DNA of 64,000 nt from positions 949,807-1,013,806 of the forward strand of contig WBMW01005104.1 of the NCBI GenBank assembly GCA_013396635.1, written 5' to 3'. Of the stretch, positions 44,710-58,326 are shown one piece after another. The DNA is from Penelope pileata (taxonomy: Eukaryota > Chordata > Aves > Galliformes > Cracidae). The notes beneath the pieces are model-generated. The model was not told the DNA's origin. It saw only the letters and a program-made list of their open reading frames with translations, and made no database searches. Positions within the stretch are counted from its first letter, which is position 1. Every line of letters starts with the position of its first letter. The position numbers were made by a program, and so were the translations under genes.

Positions 44710-47565
44710 ACTTCACCACAGAAGCCCACGATGCAGTGTCACCCATCTCCACCTCTAACTTCCCAAGATGCTAAAAACCATTTGAAATCAGGTCTGTGGG
44801 CTGCATTAAAAACCAGCAAAAAACAAACCCAAACACCAAACCTTCTGTCACCATCAAGGAAGACCCATGCAAGGCCTTACCTCATGCCAAACACCAGTGG
44901 CATTTGTGTGGCACAAATACCCAAAGGTAACCGCAAAACCAACTCAAACTCATTAAAGAAAGGGAAAAAAAAGAATCCAAAACAGAAACTTTCTTGACAA
45001 TGATGCTGCAGATGGGCTGGAAAGGAGAGAGGGTTGTGCTCTGCTTTCTGCCTAACGCTCATTCCCACTTGCCAGCTGATGGCTGTGCCTTTCAGTATGC
45101 CTAGTACATTTTGCAGCTGCTCAAAGAGAAATTTCCCTTCCCAAATAGTGTGCAACAACAGTAGCTGGGAAATTCTGGGAACCAGCAGCTGGGGCAATCA
45201 GTGTTGGCTGGGCTGAGCTGAAATGCTCATCACAACTGCACAGAGACAGATTCCGGAGTTGTTAACCAAGCATAACTCAATGGGAGCTTTGCTCAATTAC
45301 GTGACAGACAGTCTGTCTCATTTAAGCAAAAGATTACAGCCCAAAGGCAGAAGCCCTTCAGCGCTCAAGACTGAAGTTAGCACCCTCTTTTAGCAGGCTG
45401 GGGATCTCCCGTCCGCTCTCTCCACCTCCACCAGTCCCTCTGAACAAGAGGTTTTAAAGGCAGAGTGTATGTGAATGAAGTGATGCTGAGAAAAGCAGGG
45501 ATGCAGCCAAAAAGGACTGCGGGGCGTTTGCTTTTTCAAACTCATTATCCCAATTTTACTACTTGTACATGCACAACAAAAATCCCTCACCCCGGGAACT
45601 AGAAAGTAACAGGACTGAGGTCCAGTCTGAAGCATAATCCAAGTGTACTCACAAACACCTCTCTGAAATCCTGTGCAGCCTCCCAGTCACACGCAACCTG
45701 CTGAAACCTGGTGTGCCCACTTTTGCAAAGCTCCAGCATCTAAATATTTGCAAGATGCAGAAACTTGGGGGAAATCACTTACTTATTGAAGAAACTAAAA
45801 GAGAAAAAAAAAAAGAGAATTAAAAAAATATGTTCATTTATGTAAGTGAATGGCTAAGGTGTCCAGAAATCATCCCAAGCTGGAGAGGACATCAGTAGAA
45901 GGCATCACTACGGGCAGTAAAGCGCATACTGCAAAAACAAGTGCTAGCCATGCCACAGCATGCTATCTCTAACCCCATGTTACCCTCTCTTGGTTCCTAG
46001 ATTACTCCAAAGATCACTTCTGGATCAGGATCCAGAAGATCCGATCCTGCAACATAAGACATCCGTGGTAGTAGTGAAATTGGACCAGGGTGAGTGGTAA
46101 AGAAAGAAGTCAATAATTGTCACAGAAATAACGTGTTGAGTTTTTTTATTGTTTGTTGGTTTGCTTGTTTTGTTTGTTTGTTTGTTTGGGTTTTTGATGG
46201 TTTTTTTGTTTGGTTGGTTTTTGAGGTTTCAACATCTAGCTACTGAGAAGCTAAGACCAATAAATTTTTCTGATCAACTCTATTTTGCAGTGAAATTTAT
46301 TTAAAACCAGGTCCCGACACCAGTTTGGAAATGCTGACTAATTGCAGAAGGACTTTCAAGCTCCCTTTTAGAAGGAGAAAATGTTTCTTTTCCCCTTGCC
46401 CCAGCCCCCACATAAGAAGGGCTGCATAATAAGCTATACATTTAAATCTATTTTATCTTTACACTAATTTTCACAAGCAAAGTCTGCAATATCTTACATT
46501 TACACATTGCTCGTGGTCCGGCGAGATTATTCCCAGCATACAGAATTAAGCATGTGCATAAATCTTTGCAGGATCTCAGCCAAAGAGACTGTTTTATTAG
46601 GAAACAATAAAGAGGCATAGGCTTATGGCAACTCCATGAGCCAGCTCTGTCCTCAGAGACACAAGCTCGGTTCTCCTCAGGGGCAAGCAGTTGCAAGACC
46701 CTCCAGGAGCACGCCCAGCCATGGGAAGCAGAGCAGGGACACACAAAAGCCCTGTGCCCCTCACCTGCAGCTATATTTCATGAAGGAGTTATCAGTGTGA
46801 AGACACGGAGGCACTTTGGTGTAATTTAGATGTCTTTTTGGCTCAACGCTCCAGCCGAACATAATCTCCTCTAGTCTCTCCTTCTGCTACATAATGTGGT
46901 CTTCCATAGTACTCATTGCAATGGGGATCACATAACAGGAATGTATCTAGATAGGTTTGGGAAGCACGTGCAACTTTTTACAAAGAATAATGGATTGCCT
47001 ACATTATTCATAACATAACTGATTTCATTTGCATTGTGCTTTACTTTCCAGATTTTTAAACAAGGACATCCTAATAGGACTGTACAGGTATATCTCTTCT
47101 GAGATTCATGTTCTACACTAGAAATAGATGTCTTCCACAGAAATCCTTATTAAAACTAGCATTACACATTGTTAGACTGTGGCCTAAAATGACACGGTTA
47201 AATTATTGTCTACAACACCTGCACCTTCTACTTCTTTAATAGAGAATATATATATATAAACTTCAAAATAGTGGCAAGGGCAAAAAACAAAAGGAAGCAA
47301 TACAGATCTAAAAGCTCTTGTAAAGTAATGTTTGATGGCTGCTAAAAAAAAAAAAAAAAGAAAGAAAGAAAAGATATGCCTCTGAGTCACCCCAAACCAT
47401 CTGTGAAAACGCAAAACATAAGGAAAAAAGACAAATCCAATGAGAGAATAGCCAAGGCAAGCAGCTTGGAGCATATACGAGTTGATTCTCTCCCTTAACA
47501 TTCATAACCATATATTTCTTCCCCAGAGATATTCTTCATGTGCAGTAGTTTCTGAACATTTCCTT
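44710..47565. other. Noncoding DNA with a GT-rich simple repeat
   Basis: No gene recognised. The open frame at 44584-44997 ends in an Asn/Lys-rich low-complexity tail, and those at 46448-46744 and 47184-47501 lack motifs. The poly-Phe stretch in the last comes from an A-run at about 47345-47359. Confidence 0.5.
46140..46230. repeat. (GTTT)n / T-rich simple repeat
   Basis: T-runs, then about six GTTT or TTTG units, then GTTTGG/TTGG variants. A low-complexity tract with degenerate edges. Confidence 0.85.
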
Positions 47566-47620
47566 AAAAAAAAAAAAAAAANNNNNNNNNNTTCCTAAAA
47601 AAAAAAAAAAAAAAAAAAAA
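47566..47620. other. 10-N gap between two poly(A) runs with repeated lead-in
   Basis: Sixteen A (47566-47581), ten N (47582-47591), then TTCCT and twenty-four A (47597-47620). The same TTCCT(T) lead-in stands just before the first A run, at 47560-47565. The likeliest reading is that one poly(A) run was assembled twice with a placeholder gap between. Confidence 0.8.
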
Positions 47621-50051
47621 CCTTGCAAGTAAACACACTGGCATTTGTCACTGTCTGCATTGCGACTCAACTGATCCAGGCAAGTATATCTGTTTTAGAG
47701 ACTATCGTTGATAATTCACTGAGAAGGAAACACTGATCTTCATCTTGAGCCTGAAACTGGTGTGATTATTTGCTTCTTCTGTTGAAAGAAAAAACAACAA
47801 ACAAACCCCATGGAAATTACAGACCCCCACACAAAGAGGATGCAGAGCTGACTGGGTTCTTCATTCTGGATACCTGAAAATCTGTTCTCTCCCCTGTATT
47901 CATGTAGGATTTTCTCAGGAAATAAAACAGGAGAAGGGAGTTCTTTTATTAGGTATTCTCCTTCACTCCTGTCTTCTTTCAAGAATTGCACTGCTGTTTT
48001 AAAAGACTGGCAAGTATTTTTTTTCATGCACTCACAAGACAACATTAGATGCTGTTTAAACCCAGTTCAGTCAATTGCAAATGGCCCATCAATGTCACCA
48101 TCGCAGGATCAGGCCCTGAGACTATTCTGAAGTGCTGCAGAAGAAAAAGAGACTTCTTTAAAACCATGAGAGCAAAAAATAAGTAAAAACAGGCATTCAT
48201 GAAATGTTATTGTCCAAGACCGAATAGCAGAGGCTGAGGAGAACAAACAATATAAATAGAGAACATGTTTTTCCTTGCCTGCTTCACAATGGCTAAGATT
48301 CTTTTTTGAAAAAAAGAATAGGTGGAAAGATAAGACATGCATGCCTGATATTGAAGAAAAGACTGTTTGTACCAAGGCTGCTGGATAAATTGTTCAAGAA
48401 CAGTTCAGCCATGTCAAAAAAGGACCCTCTTGTGCTGCCAAGGTCAGTTAGACCTGTAGTCAGTGTTAGTTGGAAAGGTCATCACCACTGGCAGATATAA
48501 AACATATTCACTTGATTTCTCCTAGGACTTCACAAGTTTAGTGCAGACTGGTTGAGTAGGGGCTTTTAGGTATGGTGTACATGGTTGGCAGGTGTTTTAC
48601 TGATGGATCAAGAGCTGCAGACAACATTTTGCCTGGTGCTGAAGACTATCAGAAAGTCTGTATGTTGCTGGAGACCTCAGTTACTGCCCTAAGCAGAACT
48701 GATAGATAGGTGCTGGGTATATGCACATGGCTTGCTTGCTTATTTACACACACACATCACTGTGTGACACTAACAATAAACTACTGAGCTGTCACTGCAG
48801 AGCCAGCACGTGAGTGTTCATGCACCGGCTGAACCCTTTATGACTCAGTTAAAATCTCTGTATTTTTTAAAACCAAGAAAAGGAGAAGTCTGATCCCTAA
48901 ACTTCTAATTCCTGGTTAAAGTCTCACTAAAGTCCTAGCGTTCAGGACATTTGTTTCAATCAGCCCGATCCTCTAATGTTTACATACCAAGAAAGAGAAT
49001 CACAGAAGTCTACTCCCATGGAAATTCATTATACAGGTGCACCCTGAGAAGTCGTCTACTTGAACAGGAAAAACAACAACACATTAATATGTAAATCAAA
49101 TGCATAATGGTAGCCTTCTATTCAAGCAATTCCCATTGTTATCTTGATCAGCAGAGGAATGCTGGAAAGCAGCAGCTCTTGAACATCTGCTGCAATTCCA
49201 GTATTTCTCTAATTCCATAGCTTTATTTAACACTTTTGAGTTTCAGAAACAATTTTAGGGCAAATTTATAGCTAAAGTAGCCTGACCCTTGTGTTGAAAG
49301 GTTGATGGAGCTACTTTGTGGCAAAAATTAGATAAATTGCTTTTTAGTCTGTATCTGTGTGTATAGAGTTAATAACTAAATAAAAATAGAGAGCAGTTGG
49401 ATTTTCCAGTGAAAATTTCTTCACGAAGTTTCCTTTCCAAATTTGTAAACTGTTTTTCTAAGAAAGATGATTTTCTGAATGTACAAAAAAGAAAATGCTG
49501 AGCTGGAGGACATGAGGGGCAGACCGTTCAGCTACGGCACGACGAGCAGCATGATTCTGATTCCACAACACTTCAGGGAAGGACTCTCCCAGTTCTTATG
49601 GAACTCTTGCCTGTGGACAGTAAGGGCCTGGGCTTCTGTTTCTGTGGTTGTCTTATTTTTCTAAGTAAAAGCTGTGTGTAATTATACCCACATGTCCATT
49701 GCACACACTAATGAGGCAGTATCCCTATCTAGAGAGGACAAAGGCTGAAGGCAGGCAGTGGAATTATGTGACTTCGGACTAGCTACAGCTTTGTCCCATG
49801 ATGTCTAGCCAACAGATATGCATCACTGCTAATTGGCTGTCTGGTCTCATCTTTCCATGGTTGACAGATAAAAGTGTGAAACAGACTCCTCTAGGTTTTA
49901 GGGTCAGAAAAAAAATGAAGTTCAAGTAATTTTCTTGTGTTTTCAGAACCTGAATACAAAATAAAGCCCCCCATGCTCCTTTTAAGAAACTTCCATAGGA
50001 ATATTTTTTCCCCCAAATTAACTTACTCACTTTTGCCCATTTTTTTTCTGC
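47621..50051. other. AT-rich noncoding DNA
   Basis: No gene or transposon recognised. Open frames at 47740-48045 and 48109-48375 (minus) have Phe/Lys-rich translations without motifs. Confidence 0.5.
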
Positions 50052-50136
50052 GGAAAAGGAAAAAGGAAAGGGGGAAGGGGGGCAGGTAAGAAAAAAAGGG
50101 GGAAGGAAAACGGGGAAGGAAAAGAGGGGGAAAGGG
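50052..50136. repeat. Polypurine (G/A) tract
   Basis: About 85 bases almost entirely G and A on the plus strand, with only three pyrimidine breaks (near 50083, 50087 and 50111). It is built from GGAAA and GGGGAA-like words. Such tracts can form triplex (H-) DNA. The Pro/Phe/Ser-rich minus-strand frames at 49779-50205 are a by-product of it. Confidence 0.85.
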
Positions 50137-51019
50137 TGCTCTGAAAATGGCGCCCTCAAAATTTTCTAATATTGTATTGCACAGACGGTTGGCAGATAAT
50201 GACATTGCAGTAGCTTAGGTGGGAAGGCAACAGCACGTCCAATGCTCCATGCACAAAGAGAATAGACAGGGAGGGAGAAGACCCTTTTCTCCAGTGAACA
50301 GCAATGACAACAGCTAAATCAAAGTGAAATGAAATCAAGATATTCCAGGAATCTCTAATTTTTGCATCTGCTACAGAATTCAAGTGCTTTTTGATGGAAG
50401 CCGGGAGTTTGTATTTTCCAGCATTTGTATTAGCTATACCTGCCAACGATTAGTCACTAAGGTAGGTTCTGTGTGTATGTCAGAACTGAAGTGATAGTCC
50501 ACTGCATTTACTGTCCTTCCTCGAGAGTGGTCTAGCAGAGTTCAAGAGATGAACAAGTGGTGCTGAGACTCACCGTACCTTTCATTGGCTCTTTCACCTA
50601 ACATATGCTGAAAGCACCTCCCTGTGCTACAGTGATGCAGAGGGTGCTTCACATCCCGCACTTGTATTCCTATGCTGCGTGCACACAGTTCTTGTTTGCT
50701 TTGAACAATGATTTCTAACTTCAGCTTCAGAGGCAGCCTGTGCCACTTTCTGCACCCAAGCTAGGACACCCAGTTCTCTGCATCGCTCAGCTGCAGAAGC
50801 CGTCTCTGCTGGCACAGGTGTTCTCCTGTTTCAGAAGTCCTTTTTCTTTGCTACCCATGTGACCTCCTCCCCTCCCAGCACATGCGGGCACACAATGTTG
50901 TGTGTCAGCAACCCTCACTAAACCCAGCCCAGGCAGGGAAGGCAAAAGAGGTGGCTTTAGGTGCAGTGTAACAGAGGGGACTTTCCCAGCCAGGGTGGTG
51001 CCCCGAGGGGAGGCTGATG
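50137..51019. other. Noncoding DNA, becoming GC-rich
   Basis: GC content rises towards the CR1 copy. The 164-codon minus-strand frame at 50787-51281 runs into the CR1 and is not a gene. Confidence 0.5.
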
Positions 51020-51402
51020 GGGGGGCTGAGAGGCTGGGCTCGCTCAGCCCAGGGAAGGGATGGCAGTGGGGGCCCTGACGGCCACCTGCCCCGTACCAGC
51101 AGGGCAGGGACTGTGGGGCTGGAGCCATGCTTTCACAGCAGGGACGGGACACAATGGCCATAAGTTGAGATAAGAGCGGTTCAGCCTGGATGTAAGGAAC
51201 ACTTTTGTCCATGAGGACAGGTTGGCAGGGGAGGAGATCATCCAGAGAAACTGTGGGGGATCTGTCCCTGAAGACTTTCAAAAGCTGCCTGGATGAAGCC
51301 TTGAGCAGCCTGGTCTGAACTTACAGCTCATCCAGCTTTGAGCTGTAGGTTGGGCCGGAGACCTCTTGGCATCCCTTCCAACTTAAATTCCTCTATGATC
51401 CT
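51020..51402 (+). mobile_element. CR1 LINE, 3'-terminal fragment
   Basis: The CR1 words appear in order: 'ggacacaatggccataagtt', 'gttcagcctggatgtaagga', 'atgaggacaggttggcaggg', 'ctgtccctgaagactttcaa', 'gctgcctggatgaagcc', 'gagcagcctggtctgaac', 'cccttccaac' and the ending 'ctctatgatcc'. The subfamily differs from the 30-kb copy, with a distinct 'gagctgtaggttgggccgga' segment. The 5' boundary is uncertain. The part from about 51124 on is clear, and the preceding GC-rich 100 bases probably belong to it. Plus orientation, no intact coding part. Confidence 0.85.
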
Positions 51403-54400
51403 TTAAAAATGAGTAAATTCAGCAGTTTGGTTTATATGAACACCTGTATTCATACTTTCACATCAGATCCGTGATCCTAGGACAAAGCAGGTATTTGCTT
51501 CTTCAAAGTACTCCCGTTTGTACCTTTTGTAAAGGTGAAGGCTTGGGTGCCCCAGCACCTCTGCATGAAGAGCACGTGGACCTCTCAGGAGATCAGGTTT
51601 TAAAACATAAGGGGGGATCTCAGACTGCTGTCAGACATAGGCTGACCTCTGCATCTCAAGGCAAGATCTCCTTCCTGTAATTGGCAGGCATTGTGCCATT
51701 TGTTGCTGACAAAACAGAACCTACGCTGGTTACAGCCAAAAGCCTTAGAGACTTAATTGTTTAATGGAGAGATTCTCAACAAACACTTAACTTGTAACAC
51801 AATAAAAATACACTTTCAAGACACCTTTGCAATACCAATATTTAATAATGGCTTTCATATGAAAGGTACTTGCAGATGCGTACATACTGTTTCAATTAAG
51901 GTATAAACAGACATAAAACTATTTAAGCAGAAAATGCAATGTATTTTTGAACAGCTCATAATTCAAGATCATAAAACTGAGTGACTGTAGGGCTCACAGC
52001 CTGTTATCGGTTTAAATTCAGCTAAATGTTAAGAAAGTTTACTGTCTCAGTTCAGTAAGAGTGTCTTGTGCCATTCCTCACCTACATGACGGAGACCACC
52101 ACCACACTTCATATCTTTGCCATCACTCTCCACAGAAAAGCTACAATCCAAAAAGCCAGAGGCTCTAAAAAGCAAAGTGGTTTCAGGACCAGATCAAGGC
52201 AAACAAAACCAAAAGACTGTCGGGGGAGACTTGAATTCATTTTCCATCTACTTTATTCAGTGGATAAACACAAGACTCAATTTTCTAGAGGGACAGATTC
52301 TGAACACAAACATATTCTTTGGTAAACCTCATAATAAGTGAAGGGACTTTCCATAACTCACAGCAGAAAAATATAACCTTGTATTCTTTTAAAGCCTCAG
52401 ATCAATGTCATTAGTGGTAATAAAAACTACTGCAGTTTGAGAGTCTTCACTCTTACATATATATAGCAAATGTATTTTTAAGAGGAGGAGGTGGAGTGAT
52501 CCCATACAAGTACACACCATAATCACCAGTTATCCTCAGGGGATGCATTAAACAAACAAAAAACCAAAATCAACCCAAAGTAATCCTACCCCCACCACCT
52601 CCCTCCCTCACACCCCCAGTACCATAACATCCAGTGCATTAAGGATTGGCAGAGGTAGGTATGTTGTGCACCTACGCACCGTGGGTGGCCAAAAGCACTT
52701 GTCATTTGGCCGTCCACTGGCAATGAGGGGGGCTCTGGGGATGCAGCAGGCTTTAGGCTCCCGGGTTAGAGGTGGCCCATGCTGAAGGCTGGTTTGGGTG
52801 CCTATCTGATACCTGCACGTGGGGCCTGGGTCAGTGCCATCAAATTAAATCAGATGAAGCAAAGCTTTCTGGATGTATGCCTGGGGATCATCCAGAGCAG
52901 CAAAACTACGTAACTGAATTACACATAACATGTAAGGGAGCCTAATACCTGTGAGGGTGAGAAAATTGCTGCTCATTATGCTAAATAATGCCTTATATCA
53001 GTATGTAAATAACTCTTCTTTGTAAGCAATCACCAAAGCATTCTCAACAGAAAGTTAATATATCTGATTTATGTATTCATCTAAGGTGTCACTAAAATTT
53101 TTCTGAGTTACACGTTCAGATCCATGTATTTTTATACTTGTACAGACATACACAGCATTATATACTCTGTCTCAGTGATGGGCCGGATGAGATAAGATGT
53201 TTAATATACAGTTCTGTGCTGAACGTTGCAAAAGATTTCACTCATCTCCCTGATTCTGACAGTCATAGTTTTGGTGGGAAATTAAAAGTTAATTTTGCTT
53301 TTGTCCTTTTGTCTTTTCCTTATCAGTGGTGCCTCCCAGGCATGCTAAAGTATGCTGAAAGTGACCTTCGGTTTACTCATATCATTCTGACACAAGTGAT
53401 TTAGCCTCCATACTTGTAGGAGTAAACATAAGAAACATCCACTGACTGACAAATATTTCATCAGGATTCACACGCGGCCGTACACTCGCTCCCTGGTGTA
53501 GAAGGGAGGGTGTGTTTGATGATGACCTCATTTAGGAAGGCATCATCATTAAAGTTCAACACCATTATGTATACACTACTAGGGTCTCTTGCTCTCCCAG
53601 TCTGTATCTTTTTGACTTCACTTTACAGGTTCCTGTATTTTCTGTCCTACTCTAAGTGCATGTGGTTGATAAAGTTGCTGTGATTTTGGAAACGGACACA
53701 GATCTTTAACTAAATCTGATCATGTCAAGAGTTTTCCCATTTCTAAAAGCTACACCCAGAGCAAGGGTACAAGCAAATTTTGAGTGCTTAAAAACACAGA
53801 AGTTTGACAGGTGAGGTGGGAAAGAGTACAACTTCACAAACCATATCCAGCAGAGGAGACGCAGACAGGTGTCACACACCCAGCTCCTTTGGGTCTTGTA
53901 TTTCGCAGGTCGGTAGTGATTCCACTGGCTCCTGTGGTCAGAAACAGCAGGCCATGAAGTCCAGTGGTGGGATCTGAGTACTCATGACTATTCCCACACG
54001 GATGTCCACTGCTGGACTGGACGCTGGAGGGCAGCTGAAGCAATTTTTAATGTGTTTTAATGTGTTAATTAGCTAGTGGTGTGCAGATTTCAAGGTCTGT
54101 ACAGCAAGGCAAGGGCAGTAGCTTAGTAGACACAATGCAGATGTGACGAGCAGCAGAGATGAGAAAAATAAAAAGATAAGGGCCATAGTCATTGACCGGA
54201 CATAGAAAAATCCAGGATGTAGCAACAAGCTGAGTCAAATAGGCTGTTGAAGATACACGACAACTTTCTCTGAAAGAGTCTAACACTCAGAGCATCAGAG
54301 ATTATATTCTGCGTTTTATAAGACAGAAGTCACAGTATTATTAGGAAAGGTGATTTCAGCAATAACATATTACCCAGGCTGGGGTCAGAAAACCATGTTA

Positions 54401-57400
54401 AAAACTCCATGAATACTGTAGCAAACACAACAAAGGCCATGAGGGTACAGATACAAAAGGAAGAACAGGTGGATTGAGAGGATTTATGAGTGCTTCAATA
54501 TAGTATAGGGGAAAAAAAGTGTATATAATAAAAAAGACAACTTCACAGCCACCACATCCAAGACACATTCAAGACAGCTCTCAAACAGCAACCAAACGAA
54601 ATTCAGTTTTGCCTGCAGATGATACCCATACCAACCCTTATCTGCCAACTGCCTTTTTTATGTAGGTGCACACCCCCGTGTTTTCCTGCACACGTATTGC
54701 TGCAATATTCATCCGGATGGCACCAAAATGACTTTATCATGCTCACGGTAGAGAAGGAAATAGTTAATTCTCCCTTTTGGCTCGGTGATTTAATGTTTGC
54801 AGCATACTGCTTATGGCTGCCCACGATGTTTCAGTGTCGTGTCGTATTGACCTGCACTGCCTCCCCTGCTGACTCTCCAGCAGATAAGGAACAAACCCAG
54901 CTAGAAGTGCCTGCTTGCTCTTAGTTGAGCAAGAGTGCCCCAGACGGCTCCCTGAGTATGCAATCAAAGCAAGAAGCTTACAGACTTGACCCAATATCCA
55001 TTTAGGTCTAGCTCTTCTTTGCTAAGAGTATTTCCCATCTTCTAGTGAAAGAATTGTCAGAGGACACGCAGTTTGTGTCTTTAGAAAAATACCTTGCACT
55101 GTAGCACCTTTTTATCACACACAACGAGAAAGAAAAATCCCCTAAGTCAACGTGAATCTCTCTTTCTGACTCACATTTACCCATTCCCAAGACCTTGCAC
55201 GCTGTTGTAAATCTTGACAAGCTATTTTCATTTTCATGTCAGATCCGCATTTTGAGTCAACACTAGCAGAAGAAAAGGTCACAGAAATGTGACCTGGCTA
55301 CTCAACTTTTTAAAAGAGATTTCTCATTGTATTTTAGGGTGGAAAAAAAAATAGTCAGGCATTAGCCATAAATAAAATTTTACAAAATCCTTAAAAAAAA
55401 CAGGTAGCCATTGGTGACCATATACAACAAAACGGATAGAAGAGTCAGATTACTTTGACTTGCACTTAGTTTAGCCCATTTTGAATACAGATCTTCCATG
55501 TAAGGGAGAACTTTTCATTACAAAATGCCTTGGCAAATTTACAATTCATCACTCTTACACGTTTTTTTTTTTTTTNCCTAGGAAAAAAAACAGCTTGTGA
55601 AAACATTTTTTGGAGAGGTTCTACCTACCAGAGCCATCCCATCTAGCAGTGTGAGAGTGGGATTCAAGACCTATACATACAACCATTAGGAATACTGAGC
55701 AACTTCCTGAACTTAAAGATCCACTTCAGTGAGATTGTACAATGGCTTACATTGTTTGAAGGAGCCAAGGCTAAATCAGCTGATGCTTAGAACACCTGAA
55801 CTCTTTAGTCTCAATGCTTCCCTGTTATTATTTTGCTATCAATATTTAGAAAGAAAGAAAAAGCCCTAGCAGCAAAAACAATGGGCATGCAGTCAACTTC
55901 AGCACATACTTCAATCTTGCTGCAAGTGTTTCAAGCCCACATGTGTATGAAAAAGTGAGAAGGACATCAGCTGATGAGGGCATGGTCCTGAATCAGGACC
56001 CAGACCACGTGTACAAAGAGCCACTTCATGTTTCAATATGGTGTTGCTTTAGGAACACTTCTCTCGTTGCAACTGCGCTCTCAGCTCAGAAAGGTCATCT
56101 TCAGTAACAGGACAATTTAGGGAAAGAAATGGAGATGGGGGATGTTTTGTTTGTTTGTAAAACCAAAACCTAGTCTAGACCTATGTATTTGAATCAGAAT
56201 CCATTTTCCAGTAATCCAATCAGGGATTAAAAACAGCCTGTAACTAATATGTGTAATTTAACTTGTAGCTTTAGTTTTTAATATCACATTCCTACAACAA
56301 ATAATTGCTTACAGAAACCATTTAGCAAATCAAGCTACATAACAAATAAATCAAACAGAAGTGGAAGCAGCTAATGAAGGAATTATAGCCAGCAAATTAG
56401 TCTCATAGCCCTACCCAGTGACTTCTCTTCAGCTGAAGAAAGAGCATGCATCTGAATAATGGTGATGGAGATGTTTCCTTTTTTCTCCTTATAAGTGGGA
56501 TGACTTGATATATCATCAGCTTGCTAATAAAAACATTTTAAATTTCATTTTACATATCTTTTATGCACACCCATATATAAAATATAAGCACATAGAAACA
56601 CAGTATTTCCATCTCCATTTTGACAGCATCTCCAAATTCTTCTTGAATGTTTTCATTTTGCAAACACTTTGATTTCTGAATAGCTTCTTCTCTCTGTGAC
56701 CACCTGCCACTCTCCTGCAGAGTTTAGACTCTGTACATAAAGGGCCTACACAACAGTGAAAGATGTATCTTGGAATATTCTGACAAATATACAGCAGTCA
56801 AATCCAATTGAATCACATCCAAAAAATTAATATCGACTCCCTCAGCAATTACTTAAAAAATTTAGATTCAAATGTAGGAGATCAGAATAAATGATATTTA
56901 ACAGCTCATCTAATAGATCAAAAATTCCAACTGTCTTTATAAACTCTTTTATTCCATCTTCTCACTTTTTCCTTATTTATTGCATTTGCTTTACCCATTG
57001 TCTTTGCTTCTTCTCCCCTTGCTCCTACATATCTCCATACACTAAAAGTTTCCCTTCTCAGAAGCCTTCTCTTTCTTTCCTTTAAGCTGTTTTCCGTCCA
57101 TTTTCCTGGGCTCCACCTTCTCTCGTCTCTTCCCTACCCAAAATTTCCCTTTCTGCCCTTCTCCTCTTCTTGCAGTCTGACAACCACAAAGGATGTCTCC
57201 CTGCAGTCACAGCCATTCTAGTTTCTAAAACCACCTGTGAATTGACAAGGAGCATAAATGCAGTAAGAAAACTATCATCTTAGCCCTAAATAGCTATTAT
57301 TTGACAAAAGATTTTTCCAAAGTTCACCTTGGTGAACACTCAAGTTTCAGACCACTAATTCCTGCTTGCCATTAGACATCTCTGTGCAGCAGTCTACCTT

Positions 57401-58127
57401 ATTTTATTTTCTTCAAAAAAGAAGAGGCAACTTTTAAATTATATACAAAGAACTGAAACAGCATTGTATAGTACATTTCCATAGCACTATCTGGGACTCC
57501 AACTGCCATTGAAGAAATTATTTGTTCCCATTGAAGCTCAAAGAGACAAGGGTGCAATGTCCTCCCAACTTCCTCAAGACTCCTTAAAAAAACAACTGTA
57601 TTTTTTCTGTTCATACCCAACACAGATCATGAGAATTCAGACTTCAATGTCATGCAGAAATGTCTCAACTTAAGTATATGTAGCTTTCTCCATTCACAAT
57701 TAAGATGCACACCAGTGGAAGTAAACCTATTGCAGAGGCCACTGGAAGCACAACACCCCCTGCTTCATCTCTGCTGACACCAGCTTGGCCATGAACACAG
57801 CTGAGGGATTGCGTAGGGCAGTTTGCAGGCTCCTCTACTGCCCACATAGTACCAGAGCCGTGGTGGTCCCTGCAGGGTGTCCTGGTCATGCTGCTCTTAG
57901 CACGCCAGGTTGGCCTTGAGGTCAGGAGCACCACTTGTACATGTTGGTTTCCTTCCCGTATAGGTTGGGAAGGAGCACTTCTACTTGATGTTAAAAGACA
58001 GAAGAGTGCTTCTGGGGGCATGTTGTGGGCTACCCCAGCCCTGCAGACACAAGAGCTGGGTCTCAGCCTTCAATTGCAAGACTACTTCTACTCCTCACCC
58101 TGTCCTAGCTCTGGTTTAATCTTGTCT
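51403..58127. other. AT-rich noncoding DNA with a single-N gap
   Basis: Nothing recognisable as a gene. A C-rich then G-rich patch lies at about 52580-52820. A ten-base duplication (ttttaatgtg twice) is near 54044-54064. One N stands at 55576 at the end of a T-run. The plus-strand frame at 56891-57085 is Phe/Ser/Ile-rich from a pyrimidine-rich stretch (about 56940-57175). GC rises again from about 57740. Confidence 0.5.
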
Positions 58128-58326
58128 TCATAGAATCACAGAATGGCCTGGGTTGGAAAGGATCTTAACAACCACCCAGCTCCAAACCTCTGGGCAGGGC
58201 TGCCATCCACTAGATCAGGCTGTCCAGGGCCCCCATCCAACCTGGTCTTGCACGTCTCCAGGGATGGGGCATTCCTAGGTTTCCTGGGCAGCCTGTGCCA
58301 GGCTTCACAGCCTGGTGTTTCTGCCT
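58128..58326 (-). mobile_element. CR1 LINE, 3'-terminal fragment, reversed
   Basis: The plus strand begins with the complement of the CR1 tail (TCATAGAATCACAGAATGG). It continues through 'gggttggaaaggatctt', 'gggcagggctgccatccact', 'caggctgtccaggg', 'ccatccaacctggtcttg' and 'gggcagcctgtgccagg', all standard avian CR1 read in reverse. It is truncated at about 58326. It is the only CR1 copy here on the minus strand, and it creates several spurious frames in 58143-58420. Confidence 0.92.

Noticed and set aside
50787..51281. A 164-codon minus-strand frame
   Set aside because: It runs antisense through the CR1 copy and a GC-rich flank and has no domain.
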